Assembly: GCF_002086795.1 (NCBI RefSeq)
Contig: NZ_MVIM01000007.1
Coordinates: forward strand, 124,001 to 188,000
Length of the DNA: 64,000 bases
Reading direction: 5' to 3'
From: Mycolicibacterium tusciae
GTDB taxonomy: Bacteria > Actinomycetota > Actinomycetes > Mycobacteriales > Mycobacteriaceae
Made by a program: the position numbers and the translations under genes. Below, piece after piece: positions 30,949-39,280 of the stretch; positions within the stretch are counted from its first letter, which is position 1; each line of letters begins with the position of its first letter. The notes under the pieces are model-generated. The model saw only the letters and a program-made list of their open reading frames with translations, made no database searches and was not told the DNA's origin.

Positions 30949-32016
30949 GTGCCAAACACCCCATACCGGGTCGTCCAGTGGACGACGGGAAATGTCGGAA
31001 AGAGCTCGGTCGAGGCGATCGCAAAGAACCCGAACTACGAACTCGTCGGACTTTACGCGTGGTCGAAGGACAAGGCGGGGCGCGACGCCGGCGAACTGGC
31101 CGGCATCGAACCGTTGGGGGTCAAGGCCACCAATGACGTGGACGAGCTGCTGGCGCTGAAGCCCGACGTCGTGGTGTACAACCCGATGTGGATCGACGTC
31201 GACGAACTCGTCCGCATCCTCGAGGCCGGGGTGAATGTCGTCGCCTCCGCGTCCTTCATCACCGGCCACAACCTCGGCGACGGCCGCGCCAGACTCGAAG
31301 ATGCATGCCAGCGAGGCGGATCCACGCTGTTCGGGTCGGGCGTCAGCCCCGGGTTCGCCGAGTTGCTGGCCATAGTGGCCACCACAGCCTGCGACCGGGT
31401 GGACAAGATCACCATCGCCGAGTCCGCCGACACCACCCTCTACGACTCGCCTGACACCGAGCGGCCCGTCGGCTTCGACAAAAAGATCGACGATCCCGAT
31501 CTACTGCCGATGGCCGAGAAGGGCACGGCGGTGTTCGCCGAAGCCGCGCAGTTGGTCGCCGATGCCGTCGGCATCGAGTTGGACGAGATCAAATGTGTAT
31601 CCGAATACGCCCAGACGACAGAGGATCTCCCGATGGCCTCGTGGACCATCAAAGCCGGGCACGTCGCCGGGGTCTACGCCAGCTGGCAGGGAATTGCCAA
31701 CGGCAAGACCGTGATCGACATCAACGTTCGGTGGAAAAAGGGGCAGACGCTGGATCCGGACTGGCAGCTCGACGGCGATGGATGGAAGATCACCATCGAC
31801 GGGCGGCCGACGGTCAATATGCAGGTCGGTTTCCTTCCACCGCCCGACATGATCGAGAACGCGAAGACTCTTGAGGACTTCTTCGTGCTCGGACACATCA
31901 TGACGGCGATGCCGCCGATCCACGCCATCGGCGCAGTCGTCGCGGCAGCACCGGGCATCGCCACCTACAACGATCTGCCGCTGCCGCAGGCACGCGGCGT
32001 CGTTCCGACGACCTAG
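30949..32016 (+). CDS. DapB-like NAD(P)-dependent oxidoreductase (native amine dehydrogenase family)
   Basis: A 355-residue protein with an N-terminal Rossmann fold of dihydrodipicolinate-reductase type: VVQWTTGNVGKSSVEAIA, then VVYNPMWIDVDELV. Mycobacteria have several such paralogues, some annotated as dihydrodipicolinate reductase. Related proteins are native amine dehydrogenases that interconvert ketones and amines with NAD(P)H. GTG 30949 lies 6 nt after TATGCT, a leaderless start. It is not the biosynthetic DapB, which is much shorter. Substrate unknown; control by the divergent TetR is likely. A related gene enters at the window end. Confidence 0.8.
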   Translation: MPNTPYRVVQWTTGNVGKSSVEAIAKNPNYELVGLYAWSKDKAGRDAGELAGIEPLGVKATNDVDELLALKPDVVVYNPMWIDVDELVRILEAGVNVVASASFITGHNLGDGRARLEDACQRGGSTLFGSGVSPGFAELLAIVATTACDRVDKITIAESADTTLYDSPDTERPVGFDKKIDDPDLLPMAEKGTAVFAEAAQLVADAVGIELDEIKCVSEYAQTTEDLPMASWTIKAGHVAGVYASWQGIANGKTVIDINVRWKKGQTLDPDWQLDGDGWKITIDGRPTVNMQVGFLPPPDMIENAKTLEDFFVLGHIMTAMPPIHAIGAVVAAAPGIATYNDLPLPQARGVVPTT

Positions 32017-33293
32017 CGGCGGCCCGCGACTTTCTTTTGCGGAGGCGACTCCCTATAGCGCGCACCGTATTTGGGCACGACCATGGGACGGTTGTGCCGG
32101 GCGGCGGTGATGGCGTTGCGCAAGGGCCGGGCCAGTCCAGCGAACGCTCCCATATCGAAGAGCATCGGGGTAAGCAGCCGATCGTGGACGAACGCGAACG
32201 CGCTACCGGACCCCGGATCGGCCCAGCCGAGCGTCCCACCGAGACCGAAGTGGCCGAAACCCTTGAGCAGACCGGGGACCGGCGATTCGTGATAGCCGAG
32301 ATGGAACGGCATCGGCACGCCGACGTTCAGATCCGGCCACGGCTTCGGGTTTCCGATGAGTCCCTGCGTCAGCTCGGGTGACAGGAGTTCGACGCCGTCG
32401 ATGCTGCCGCCGTTGGCGACCGCGGCATACATCCTGGCTAGGCCACGTGCCGTCACCACACCGTTGGCCGCAGGAACCTCGCAATCCAGGAACGGGATAT
32501 CGCCCTGCACAAGGGATTTGATGCCGGGGAAATACATCGCGCCCAGCGCGCCCGACAGCGGTAGTCCGGCCACCTTCGGCGCGACGAAATCGAGCAGCGG
32601 ATTAGCGCGGCTGCCCTGCGGCGCCAGGATCTGCGCCACCTTGGTGGGCGAGCCCGCCGGCGGGCGACCGAGATGCAAACCGTCGGTGTTGAGTGGTTGC
32701 GCGACTTCCACACGGATGAGCTCACGCATGCCCTTACCCGTCACCGCCCTGGCCAGACCCGAGAGAATCCAGCCGTACGTGAGCGCGTGGTAGGCGGGCC
32801 AGCCCCGCTGTCGATCGGACGGAGCGGCGGCGAGCCGCTCCTCCATCAGCAGGTGATCGAGCACTTCGTCCTTGGTCACGCCCTTGAGGTGTGCCAGCCC
32901 GGCGCGGTGGCGTAGAACGTCGCGCACGGTGATGTCTTCTTTTCCGCTAGCGCCGAATTCGGGCCAGTAATTCGCAACGGGCTCGTCGTAGGACAGCAGC
33001 CCACGATCGACGAGACGGTGGATGACCATCGCCGCGACCCCTTTGGTCGCGGAGAACACCATCGCCCCCGTATCGGCCGTCCAGGCCACTTGACCTAGTC
33101 TGTCCGCCCAACCTGTCCACACGTCGACAACCGGCTTGCCGTCGATGTAGACCGCCAGCGCACCGCCGCCGAAGCGGCGACCCGGGAACAGTCCGGCGAA
33201 GATCCGCATGACGTTTGCGAAGCGCGGATCTGCGGCGCCCTGGACGCTGCTTGGCAAACCCTCCCCGGCCCGCAGCGTTGACGCCTTAGTCAT
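32013..33293 (-). CDS. Beta-lactamase-fold serine hydrolase (EstB/class C-like)
   Basis: A 426-residue protein of the beta-lactamase/transpeptidase superfamily. The Ser-x-x-Lys box is FSATKG and the Tyr motif is near YHALTYGW; GHFGLGGTLGWADP takes the place of the third motif. No signal peptide is seen, so it is probably a cytoplasmic esterase or amidase rather than an antibiotic-resistance lactamase. ATG 33293 is chosen over the upstream frame opening. Its stop overlaps the convergent gene by 4 bp. Confidence 0.83.
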   Translation of the reverse strand: MTKASTLRAGEGLPSSVQGAADPRFANVMRIFAGLFPGRRFGGGALAVYIDGKPVVDVWTGWADRLGQVAWTADTGAMVFSATKGVAAMVIHRLVDRGLLSYDEPVANYWPEFGASGKEDITVRDVLRHRAGLAHLKGVTKDEVLDHLLMEERLAAAPSDRQRGWPAYHALTYGWILSGLARAVTGKGMRELIRVEVAQPLNTDGLHLGRPPAGSPTKVAQILAPQGSRANPLLDFVAPKVAGLPLSGALGAMYFPGIKSLVQGDIPFLDCEVPAANGVVTARGLARMYAAVANGGSIDGVELLSPELTQGLIGNPKPWPDLNVGVPMPFHLGYHESPVPGLLKGFGHFGLGGTLGWADPGSGSAFAFVHDRLLTPMLFDMGAFAGLARPLRNAITAARHNRPMVVPKYGARYRESPPQKKVAGRR

Positions 33294-33344
33294 AGCGCTA
33301 ACAATGCGTCCGTCGCCGTCGCCGTGGGCGCAGAACCGCAATAT

Positions 33345-33800
33345 TCAGCCGGCCACGCTCATGACGTGTGCCTTCAGCTGCGCGCCCGGTGGCCCCTCGA
33401 GGATCACGTCCTTGCGGATCTGTGCCTGGTCCTTGTGCACGGTGAACTCACCCTTCTGCGGCGCGTTCCCTCCGAGAACTTCGTAGAACACCGTGAACGG
33501 GGTCTCCGGCAACGGATGCAGGCCAATGTATTTCGGCTCGATCGTGTACTTGTAACTACACGCGGCGTCGGGCACACAGGTCTGATCGGTGACGATCACC
33601 CTCAGGGCGAACTCGACGGGAGTCGGCACCTTCGGCTGCGGTGGTGCAAGCGTCGTGCGCGGTGCCACCGCCCGCTCCGACGGCTTGGGCGCGGACATAC
33701 TGCCGACGATCAAAACGACCGCGAGGCCGACGCCGCTCGCGACGATCGCGAACAACGCCAGCCCCGCGGACCACTTCCGCACTGTCGATGAAACCTGCAT
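33345..33800 (-). CDS. Single-pass membrane protein, mycobacterial hypothetical
   Basis: A 151-residue protein with one transmembrane helix (about residues 13-35), a Pro-rich linker and a small extracytoplasmic beta-rich domain containing the Cys pair TCVPDAACSY. The start is ATG 33800. It lies 58 nt downstream of the repeat-rich surface protein on the same strand and may be exported or assembled with it. No known function is recognised. Confidence 0.68.
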   Translation of the reverse strand: MQVSSTVRKWSAGLALFAIVASGVGLAVVLIVGSMSAPKPSERAVAPRTTLAPPQPKVPTPVEFALRVIVTDQTCVPDAACSYKYTIEPKYIGLHPLPETPFTVFYEVLGGNAPQKGEFTVHKDQAQIRKDVILEGPPGAQLKAHVMSVAG

Positions 33801-33858
33801 GCGCCTACTCAACCTGGCGCGTGTGCGCGCGGCATCTCGGCCGCGCGCCGGCACCGCG

Positions 33859-35694
33859 TCAGAGCCCCGCCCGTCGTCGCTTGCCGAAGACCGTCATGAC
33901 AATTGCGCCGATCGCGACGACCGCAACCAGGGCAGCCCCTGCGATGAGCAGGAAGTCGGTGCCGCCCAACCCGGTGGGCTTCTCGTCGCTCACCAGTTTC
34001 AGGTCGTAGTTTCCGGGCAGCGGTCCTTCCCCAGGGGCTTCCATACCGGGGAAGCTCTGCGTCTCGTTGACCACGAACTGCGGCACGCCCGCCTCGTTGT
34101 TCTTCCACTCACCCCACGCAGGCGTCACGCCATCGAGAAGAACCTTGTGGAGGTTGTTGTTGGTCGGATCGGGACCCACGTCGACGACCCGCTTGACCAC
34201 CATCGGTGCATAGGTCGCGTTGGTGTACTGGACCTGAACCGGGACGTCGGTGAGGGTCCGCACCGGCGGCGGCGGCGGCGGTGGCGGCTGTCCCGGTCCG
34301 GGGACATATCCGCCGCCGAAGAAGTTGCCGACGGCGAGTTCGATGGGGACTCCTAATGCGTTCAGGCGGATTGCCGTGAAGTTGTACGAACCCGCTTCAC
34401 GCACCTCGGTGACGATCCGTCCGAACGGTTCGATGATCACGATCCGCGGCTGGCCGCCGACTTCGTAAACCACCTTCAGGGGCTCGGAATTGGGATTGAA
34501 GATCGTCGGCCGGAAGTACTTGTCGTACTGCACCCAGTCGGGCTGCCATTGCGCGACCTTGGCCTCGACCTTGATAGTCGCCTCCGGACTAAGTGGGCCA
34601 CTAGTCGTCACTTCGCCGGTCAGCACGAGGTTGCGCAACTCGTCGACCTCGGCCGTCGGAGCGGGCGCAGGATCGACGTCGACCGGCTTTGCGTTCTTGG
34701 CGGCCTCGATGTCCTCCGGGGACGCTTGCGTCTGCACTGGCTCGGCAGGCGTGTTGGCTTCCGCCGCCTCGCCATTCGACACGACCGTTCCACCTGCGGG
34801 ATTGGTCTCCGGGTCGGTTCCCTCAGTGCCACCGGTTCCCTCAGTGCCACCGGTTCCTTCGGTTCCTTCAGTTCCACCGGTTCCCTCAGTGCCACCGGTG
34901 CCTCCGGTGCTACCCGTTCCACCGGTTCCTTCGGTGCCACCAGTTCCCTCGGTGCCACCGGTTCCTTCGGTTCCCTCGGGGCCACCGGTTCCTTCGGTTC
35001 CCTCGGTGCCACCGGTTCCCTCAGTTCCACCGGTTCCCTCAGTGCCACCGGTGCCTCCGGTGCTACCCGTTCCACCGGTTCCTTCGGTGCCACCAGTTCC
35101 CTCAGTTCCACCGGTTCCCTCAGTGCCACCAGTTCCCTCAGTGCCACCGGTGCCTCCGGTGCTACCCGTTCCACCGGTTCCCTCGGTGCCACCAGTTCCC
35201 TCAGTTCCACCAGTGCCCTCAGTGCTACCGGTGCTACCGGTTCCCTCTGTGGAGCCGGGCGGCGGTGTCTTAGTGTCGGGCGTGGACCCTTCGGTCCCGG
35301 AGTCCGGGGTGTTCACCGGAGGTGCCTCCTCCGTGACCACCGGCGGCGCCTCCTCTGTCACGACCGGAGCCGGGTCTTCCGCGGGCGCCTCAACAACCGG
35401 CGGGGCTTCGACGACGGGCGGGGCCTCAACAACCGGCGGGGCTTCGACAACCGGCGGGGCCTCAACAACCGGCGGGGCCTCAACGACCGGCGGGGCCTCA
35501 ACAACCGGCGGGGCGTAGAACGGGGTTTCTTCGTACACCGGGGTATCCACCACGGTGGTCTCGTCCGTCGGCTGCGCGAGCGCGGGGACCGCACCCAGGC
35601 TCAAAGCCGCCGACGAGACGGTAACGACAGACGCCAGGGTGACAGCCAGGCCGCGGACGGCTCTGGGTTTGGCCGCGAAGTTCTTGATGCTCAT
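33859..35694 (-). CDS. Large repeat-rich secreted or membrane-anchored surface protein
   Basis: A 611-residue protein. Residues 1-40 are a signal peptide ending ALA. Residues 61-102 are seven PPVVEA repeats, and residues about 147-293 are a degenerate Gly/Thr/Glu repeat array. A conserved non-repeat region follows, then a PPPPPPPP linker, a beta-rich domain and a C-terminal transmembrane helix with a basic end (GKRRRAGL). This is the layout of a wall-spanning stalk carrying a terminal domain. LGGTD just before the last helix resembles a sorting-signal position but is not LPxTG. AGGAG before ATG 35694 sets the start. Confidence 0.82.
   Translation of the reverse strand: MSIKNFAAKPRAVRGLAVTLASVVTVSSAALSLGAVPALAQPTDETTVVDTPVYEETPFYAPPVVEAPPVVEAPPVVEAPPVVEAPPVVEAPPVVEAPPVVEAPAEDPAPVVTEEAPPVVTEEAPPVNTPDSGTEGSTPDTKTPPPGSTEGTGSTGSTEGTGGTEGTGGTEGTGGTGSTGGTGGTEGTGGTEGTGGTEGTGGTEGTGGTGSTGGTGGTEGTGGTEGTGGTEGTEGTGGPEGTEGTGGTEGTGGTEGTGGTGSTGGTGGTEGTGGTEGTEGTGGTEGTGGTEGTDPETNPAGGTVVSNGEAAEANTPAEPVQTQASPEDIEAAKNAKPVDVDPAPAPTAEVDELRNLVLTGEVTTSGPLSPEATIKVEAKVAQWQPDWVQYDKYFRPTIFNPNSEPLKVVYEVGGQPRIVIIEPFGRIVTEVREAGSYNFTAIRLNALGVPIELAVGNFFGGGYVPGPGQPPPPPPPPVRTLTDVPVQVQYTNATYAPMVVKRVVDVGPDPTNNNLHKVLLDGVTPAWGEWKNNEAGVPQFVVNETQSFPGMEAPGEGPLPGNYDLKLVSDEKPTGLGGTDFLLIAGAALVAVVAIGAIVMTVFGKRRRAGL
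34815..35254 (-). repeat. 18-nt degenerate tandem array encoding Gly-Thr-Glu repeats
   Basis: About 440 bp of degenerate 18-nt units, such as GGTTCCCTCAGTGCCACC on the plus strand, encode GGTEGT-type hexapeptides. A longer block containing GGTGCCTCCGGTGCTACCCG recurs three times, its upstream part starting at about 34881, 35034 and 35133, which shows higher-order duplication. Copy number is likely to vary between strains. Confidence 0.85.
35387..35512 (-). repeat. Seven 18-nt repeats encoding PPVVEA
   Basis: Seven contiguous 18-nt units with few mismatches (plus strand GCCTCAACAACCGGCGGG; two units begin GCTTCGAC) encode the PPVVEA series near the N-terminus of the surface protein. The regular period and near identity point to recent expansion by slippage or recombination. 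Confidence 0.9.
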
Positions 35695-36259
35695 GACGAT
35701 GTGCTCCTGCTCGGGTGGCTTGCTGAATGGCATGAGCCTCGGTCGTTGTTCTTGGATCTTTCTTGGACACCTGTGAGTCCAGTCGGATCTTGCATAGTCG
35801 TTCCTCAATCAGATGGCCGGCGGAGCGTGCCGGACAGCGGTATCGGCAACAAAGGCGGGCAGTGCGACGACCATCGAAAGCCCTGCGCTGGACCGGCGAA
35901 TCCTCATCATCGAGCACCCCCTTCAAGCTGGCGTTTCCCCCGAAAGCGTCAGATCGGAGAATTCTCGCAGTCGGCGGCCCGCAACGCCACACATTCAGCG
36001 AAAACAGCAAATTTTGAAGGCGGATGGCATCCTTACCCGGGACACAAGCCCACACATGTGGTTGGTTTGCGTTCTCAAGGGATAGTTCACCTACGTACCA
36101 GGCCCGCGCAGCGGCGGAGGATAGACACGTGCGGAACCGATCACGTCCAGCGGGTTGCGGTATACCCGCTGCCGCTTCAATCTCTAATACGGGACCGGGC
36201 GACTGCCCGATCGTGAAGAGTGTGAACGTGCTGGTTTTCCGCAGTTTCCAGGAGGCGTA
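35695..36259. other. 565-bp gap between surface protein and kinase
   Basis: No convincing gene is present. The gap separates two divergent genes and must hold both promoters. It is less GC-rich than its surroundings near 35,900-36,060. A 7-bp inverted repeat, AGCGGGT-N8-ACCCGCT, lies at 36149-36170, and TTCTTGGA occurs twice within 35,750-35,770. Short open frames here lack coding character. A long 5' untranslated region or small RNA is possible but not shown. Confidence 0.5.
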
Positions 36260-38476
36260 GTGGAGGGCACGCCCTTCGGCAGGTACCGGCTCGTTGAGTT
36301 GATCGGCCGCGGCGGCATGGGTGAGGTGTGGAAGGCGTTTGACACCGCGACCCGCCGCGTCGTGGCCGTGAAGGTGCTGCCGGCGCAGCTGGCCGCCGAC
36401 CCCGTCTTCGAGGAGCGGTTCCGGCACGAGGCCTTCGCCGCGGCGGGTCTGAACAACCCGCACGTCGTTCCCATTCACAACTTCGGTGAGATCGAGGGCC
36501 GGCTCTATGTGGACATGCGGCTGATCGAGGGCCAGGACCTCGAGCACGTCCTCGCCGCTGGACCGATGGAGCCCGTGCGGGCGGTGAAGATCATCGAGCA
36601 GATCGCGTCGGCGCTCAACGCCGCCCACAAAATCGGGCTCGTGCACCGTGACGTGAAGCCGTCCAACATCCTCGTCGGCGAGGACGACTTCTCCTATCTG
36701 ATCGATTTCGGCATCGCGCGCGCCGCCGGAGAGACAAAGCTGACGGCCACCGGCAACGTGGTCGGCACGTGGCCGTACATGGCACCCGAACGGTTCACCA
36801 CCGGGCAAAGCGATACGCGTTCCGACATCTACGCATTGACCTGTGTGCTTTACGAATGTCTGACGTCCAGCCGGCCGTTCCCTGGTGAGAGCGTGGAGCA
36901 GCAGATCGCCGGCCACCTCACATCCCCACCACCGCGTCCGTCGATCAAGCGGAAGGACGTGTCACCCGAACTGGACGCGGTGATCGCCGCCGGGATGGCC
37001 AAGGACCCCGAGGACCGCTACCCCACGACGACGGAGATGGCCCGCGCGGCACAGGCGGCGATCGCCAACGGCGGCCGAACCCAGCGGACGAAGCCCGGTT
37101 CGCGTCAGACGACACCCGGGACAGCGCCACTGGCTCCGACCAAGGGGTTCCAAGACGAAGACACCGAGAAGCACTGGCACAAGGAGAAGCCCCCGCGGAC
37201 CGAACAGGTGGAACCGGCCGCCGATGCGACACAGGCCCGACCGGCGGCCGATCCGACGCCGGCCGCGGATGCGACCCAGGCACGCCCGGCCGAGCAGGGC
37301 GAGAAGGCCTGGGCGCCGACGACAGCGCAACCGGCCCAACCCGGATGGGCGCCGACCCAGGCCGGGACGCCCGACCATGTCGTCCAGGCGTGGGCACCCA
37401 CCCACCTTGGCGCACCGGCGCCGCAGGACGAAAGTGCGGCCGCTCCCACCCAGGCTCAACCGGTGCAGGCTCCCCCGGCGCAGTCCGATGCCGGCCGGCG
37501 GCGGGCCGACGACGATGCGCCGTGGCCCTGGTACAAGCGCACGGCGATCGTCGTTCCCATTGCCCTCGTGATGATCTTCGCGGCCGTCGGCACGATCCTC
37601 GTCGTGCTCGGCGGTGACGAGGAATCCGCGCCCGGCAGCAGCGCACCACCACCGGGCGCGGGACCCAACGGTACGTTCGGCGCCACGTTCGGCGCGCCAA
37701 CCCAGCCCAATGGTCAACCGTTTCAGAATGCTTCGGGCGGCAATGAGACGTGGGTGATCAAGTCGGCGTGCGAAGACGGCAGTGAGACGTGCGTGGCGAG
37801 CGCGACCAAGGTGGATGGATCTGTCACGGCCGCAACGGCATTGGTGCTCGACGAGGTGGACGGTCGCTGGGAGGCGGTGAACACGAAAGAGGGCAAGTGC
37901 GGCAGTGCCGCGTCGACGGAGGTCTGGGAGACGATGTCGCTGCAGTCACAGCCCGATGGGTCGCTCGAGGGCGAGTTCATCGTCCGGTCGACGGACCCCA
38001 ACTGCGCCAGCAACCGACCGGTGACGTTCACGCGCACGGGAGATCCGCAGAGCGGTGTTTCGGTCGTCGATCCCGCAACCCTGCCCGCCCGGGTGGCCTC
38101 GCCCGCAGAGGCGCTGTACGGGCGCTATCAGGAGATCGACACCTACAAGGACGGCAACCGCAGCGCCGACGTGAGTTTCGACATCACGACGTACTGCCTT
38201 CGGACCGGCGACCGCTGCCTGAGCTACTGGGCCAACCCGGACAGCGCCAAGATCCTCACCTTCGCCAAGAATCAGTTCGTCTTGGCAAACAGGGTCTCGG
38301 ATTCAACGTGTGAGAAGGGTGGTGCCGCCCGCCGCGAGATCACCCTGCAGTACCCCCTGCCAACGCCCGCGCAGGATCCGATCACCCTGCTTACCGGAAA
38401 TGGTCATTACACGGTCACCGGCGCGTGCCCCTTCGACAGCGACTTCGACTCCCGGGTCGAGCGCACCGGGGATTAG
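36260..38476 (+). CDS. Transmembrane serine/threonine protein kinase (PknD/PknE-like)
   Basis: A 738-residue receptor kinase. The kinase domain (1-275) has the glycine loop GRGGMGEVWKAF, Lys38, catalytic HRDVKPSN (Asp131), DFG at 149 and an activation loop rich in Thr before MAPE. Residues 275-420 are a disordered Pro/Ala/Thr/Gln linker. One transmembrane helix follows (about 428-449), then a 290-residue extracytoplasmic domain with several Cys pairs. CAGGAGG precedes the GTG start. The extracellular domain is not a PASTA or NHL repeat domain, so it is neither PknB nor classic PknD. Confidence 0.9.
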   Translation: MEGTPFGRYRLVELIGRGGMGEVWKAFDTATRRVVAVKVLPAQLAADPVFEERFRHEAFAAAGLNNPHVVPIHNFGEIEGRLYVDMRLIEGQDLEHVLAAGPMEPVRAVKIIEQIASALNAAHKIGLVHRDVKPSNILVGEDDFSYLIDFGIARAAGETKLTATGNVVGTWPYMAPERFTTGQSDTRSDIYALTCVLYECLTSSRPFPGESVEQQIAGHLTSPPPRPSIKRKDVSPELDAVIAAGMAKDPEDRYPTTTEMARAAQAAIANGGRTQRTKPGSRQTTPGTAPLAPTKGFQDEDTEKHWHKEKPPRTEQVEPAADATQARPAADPTPAADATQARPAEQGEKAWAPTTAQPAQPGWAPTQAGTPDHVVQAWAPTHLGAPAPQDESAAAPTQAQPVQAPPAQSDAGRRRADDDAPWPWYKRTAIVVPIALVMIFAAVGTILVVLGGDEESAPGSSAPPPGAGPNGTFGATFGAPTQPNGQPFQNASGGNETWVIKSACEDGSETCVASATKVDGSVTAATALVLDEVDGRWEAVNTKEGKCGSAASTEVWETMSLQSQPDGSLEGEFIVRSTDPNCASNRPVTFTRTGDPQSGVSVVDPATLPARVASPAEALYGRYQEIDTYKDGNRSADVSFDITTYCLRTGDRCLSYWANPDSAKILTFAKNQFVLANRVSDSTCEKGGAARREITLQYPLPTPAQDPITLLTGNGHYTVTGACPFDSDFDSRVERTGD

Positions 38477-39201
38477 ACGAGTCCGGCGACGAAGCTCGCT
38501 GCCTGGTCGGTCATTCCGGGGACGTACTGGTGGTGCGGGGCCCGGTTGCTCAGGTCGCCGGTGTCGCAGATCGGATCCTGGGGGTTGCACAGGTCGATGG
38601 TCCTGGCGCCGAACGCGGGACTGAGGACGTTCAGCGGGCCCATCACCCTGCCCAGCGGGTTGCCGAATACCGCGACAGCGGCGACGCGGTTCGCCACGTC
38701 GGGCGGCATCGGCCTCGCGAGAGCGTTGAGGTCCAGACCGGGTATGGCATTCAGTCCAGGAATTGCACCCATGCCGGACATGGCCGAAACGTTCGGTGCG
38801 ACGCCCAACATGAGGTCGACGACGGCCGCGCCCTGTGAGAAACCGCCGAGGACCAACTTCGTGTTCGGGCAGGTATTGGCCATGAACTGGGCGTGGTTGT
38901 TCGCGTCGGTGGCCCCGTCAGCGGCGCGCAGGAAGTTGAACGTGGCGGCGTAGTTCACGGCGTACACGCCGACGGTTCTGGGCGCGACCTTGGCACGTAG
39001 TGCGTCGACGAATCCCTGGCCGACAAGCCCGATCCCCGGCGGATCGTTGGTGCCGCGGGCGAAGATAACCTCGATATCGGGACACCCCTGGGCCGCTGCA
39101 GCCGGAATTCCGTTGGGCGCGAACGACATAGCGACGACGGCTAACACGGCGGCTAGTAGCCGGACAGAGACTTTGCGCGGTTGTGCCGCGTCGTTTGCCA
39201 T
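38473..39201 (-). CDS. Cutinase-family secreted serine esterase
   Basis: A 242-residue precursor with a signal peptide ending AAAAQ. The catalytic Ser sits in GGFSQGAAV, the Asp in PICDTGD and the His in APHHQYVPGM, with disulfide Cys in QGCPDIEVIFARGT. Mycobacterial cutinase-like proteins act mainly as lipases, phospholipases or mycolate-ester hydrolases. The ATG at 39201 is preferred; 39222 is possible. It converges with the kinase gene, overlapping by 4 bp. M. tuberculosis has a cutinase gene (cut5) near this place. Confidence 0.9.
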   Translation of the reverse strand: MANDAAQPRKVSVRLLAAVLAVVAMSFAPNGIPAAAAQGCPDIEVIFARGTNDPPGIGLVGQGFVDALRAKVAPRTVGVYAVNYAATFNFLRAADGATDANNHAQFMANTCPNTKLVLGGFSQGAAVVDLMLGVAPNVSAMSGMGAIPGLNAIPGLDLNALARPMPPDVANRVAAVAVFGNPLGRVMGPLNVLSPAFGARTIDLCNPQDPICDTGDLSNRAPHHQYVPGMTDQAASFVAGLV

Positions 39202-39280
39202 CTGCCGATGGTAGACAGGCAATTCAGAGCGCGCGGATAAATCGGCCTAGACGACCGCTGCCACGTCACGGGGAACCGGA

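Noticed and set aside
35387..35512. Regular 18-nt repeats considered as a CRISPR array
   Set aside because: Units are contiguous with no spacers and are translated in frame as PPVVEA.
34490..36216. Long plus-strand open frames of 342 and 555 codons opposite the surface protein gene, rich in VPPVPS or GSLSATGS repeats
   Set aside because: They are antisense shadows of the 18-nt repeats. The minus-strand frame has a signal peptide, ribosome site and transmembrane end, while the opposite frames have none.
35763..36260. Small plus-strand frames in the gap before the kinase gene
   Set aside because: No ribosome sites, no domain, irregular composition, and they overlap the expected promoter zone.
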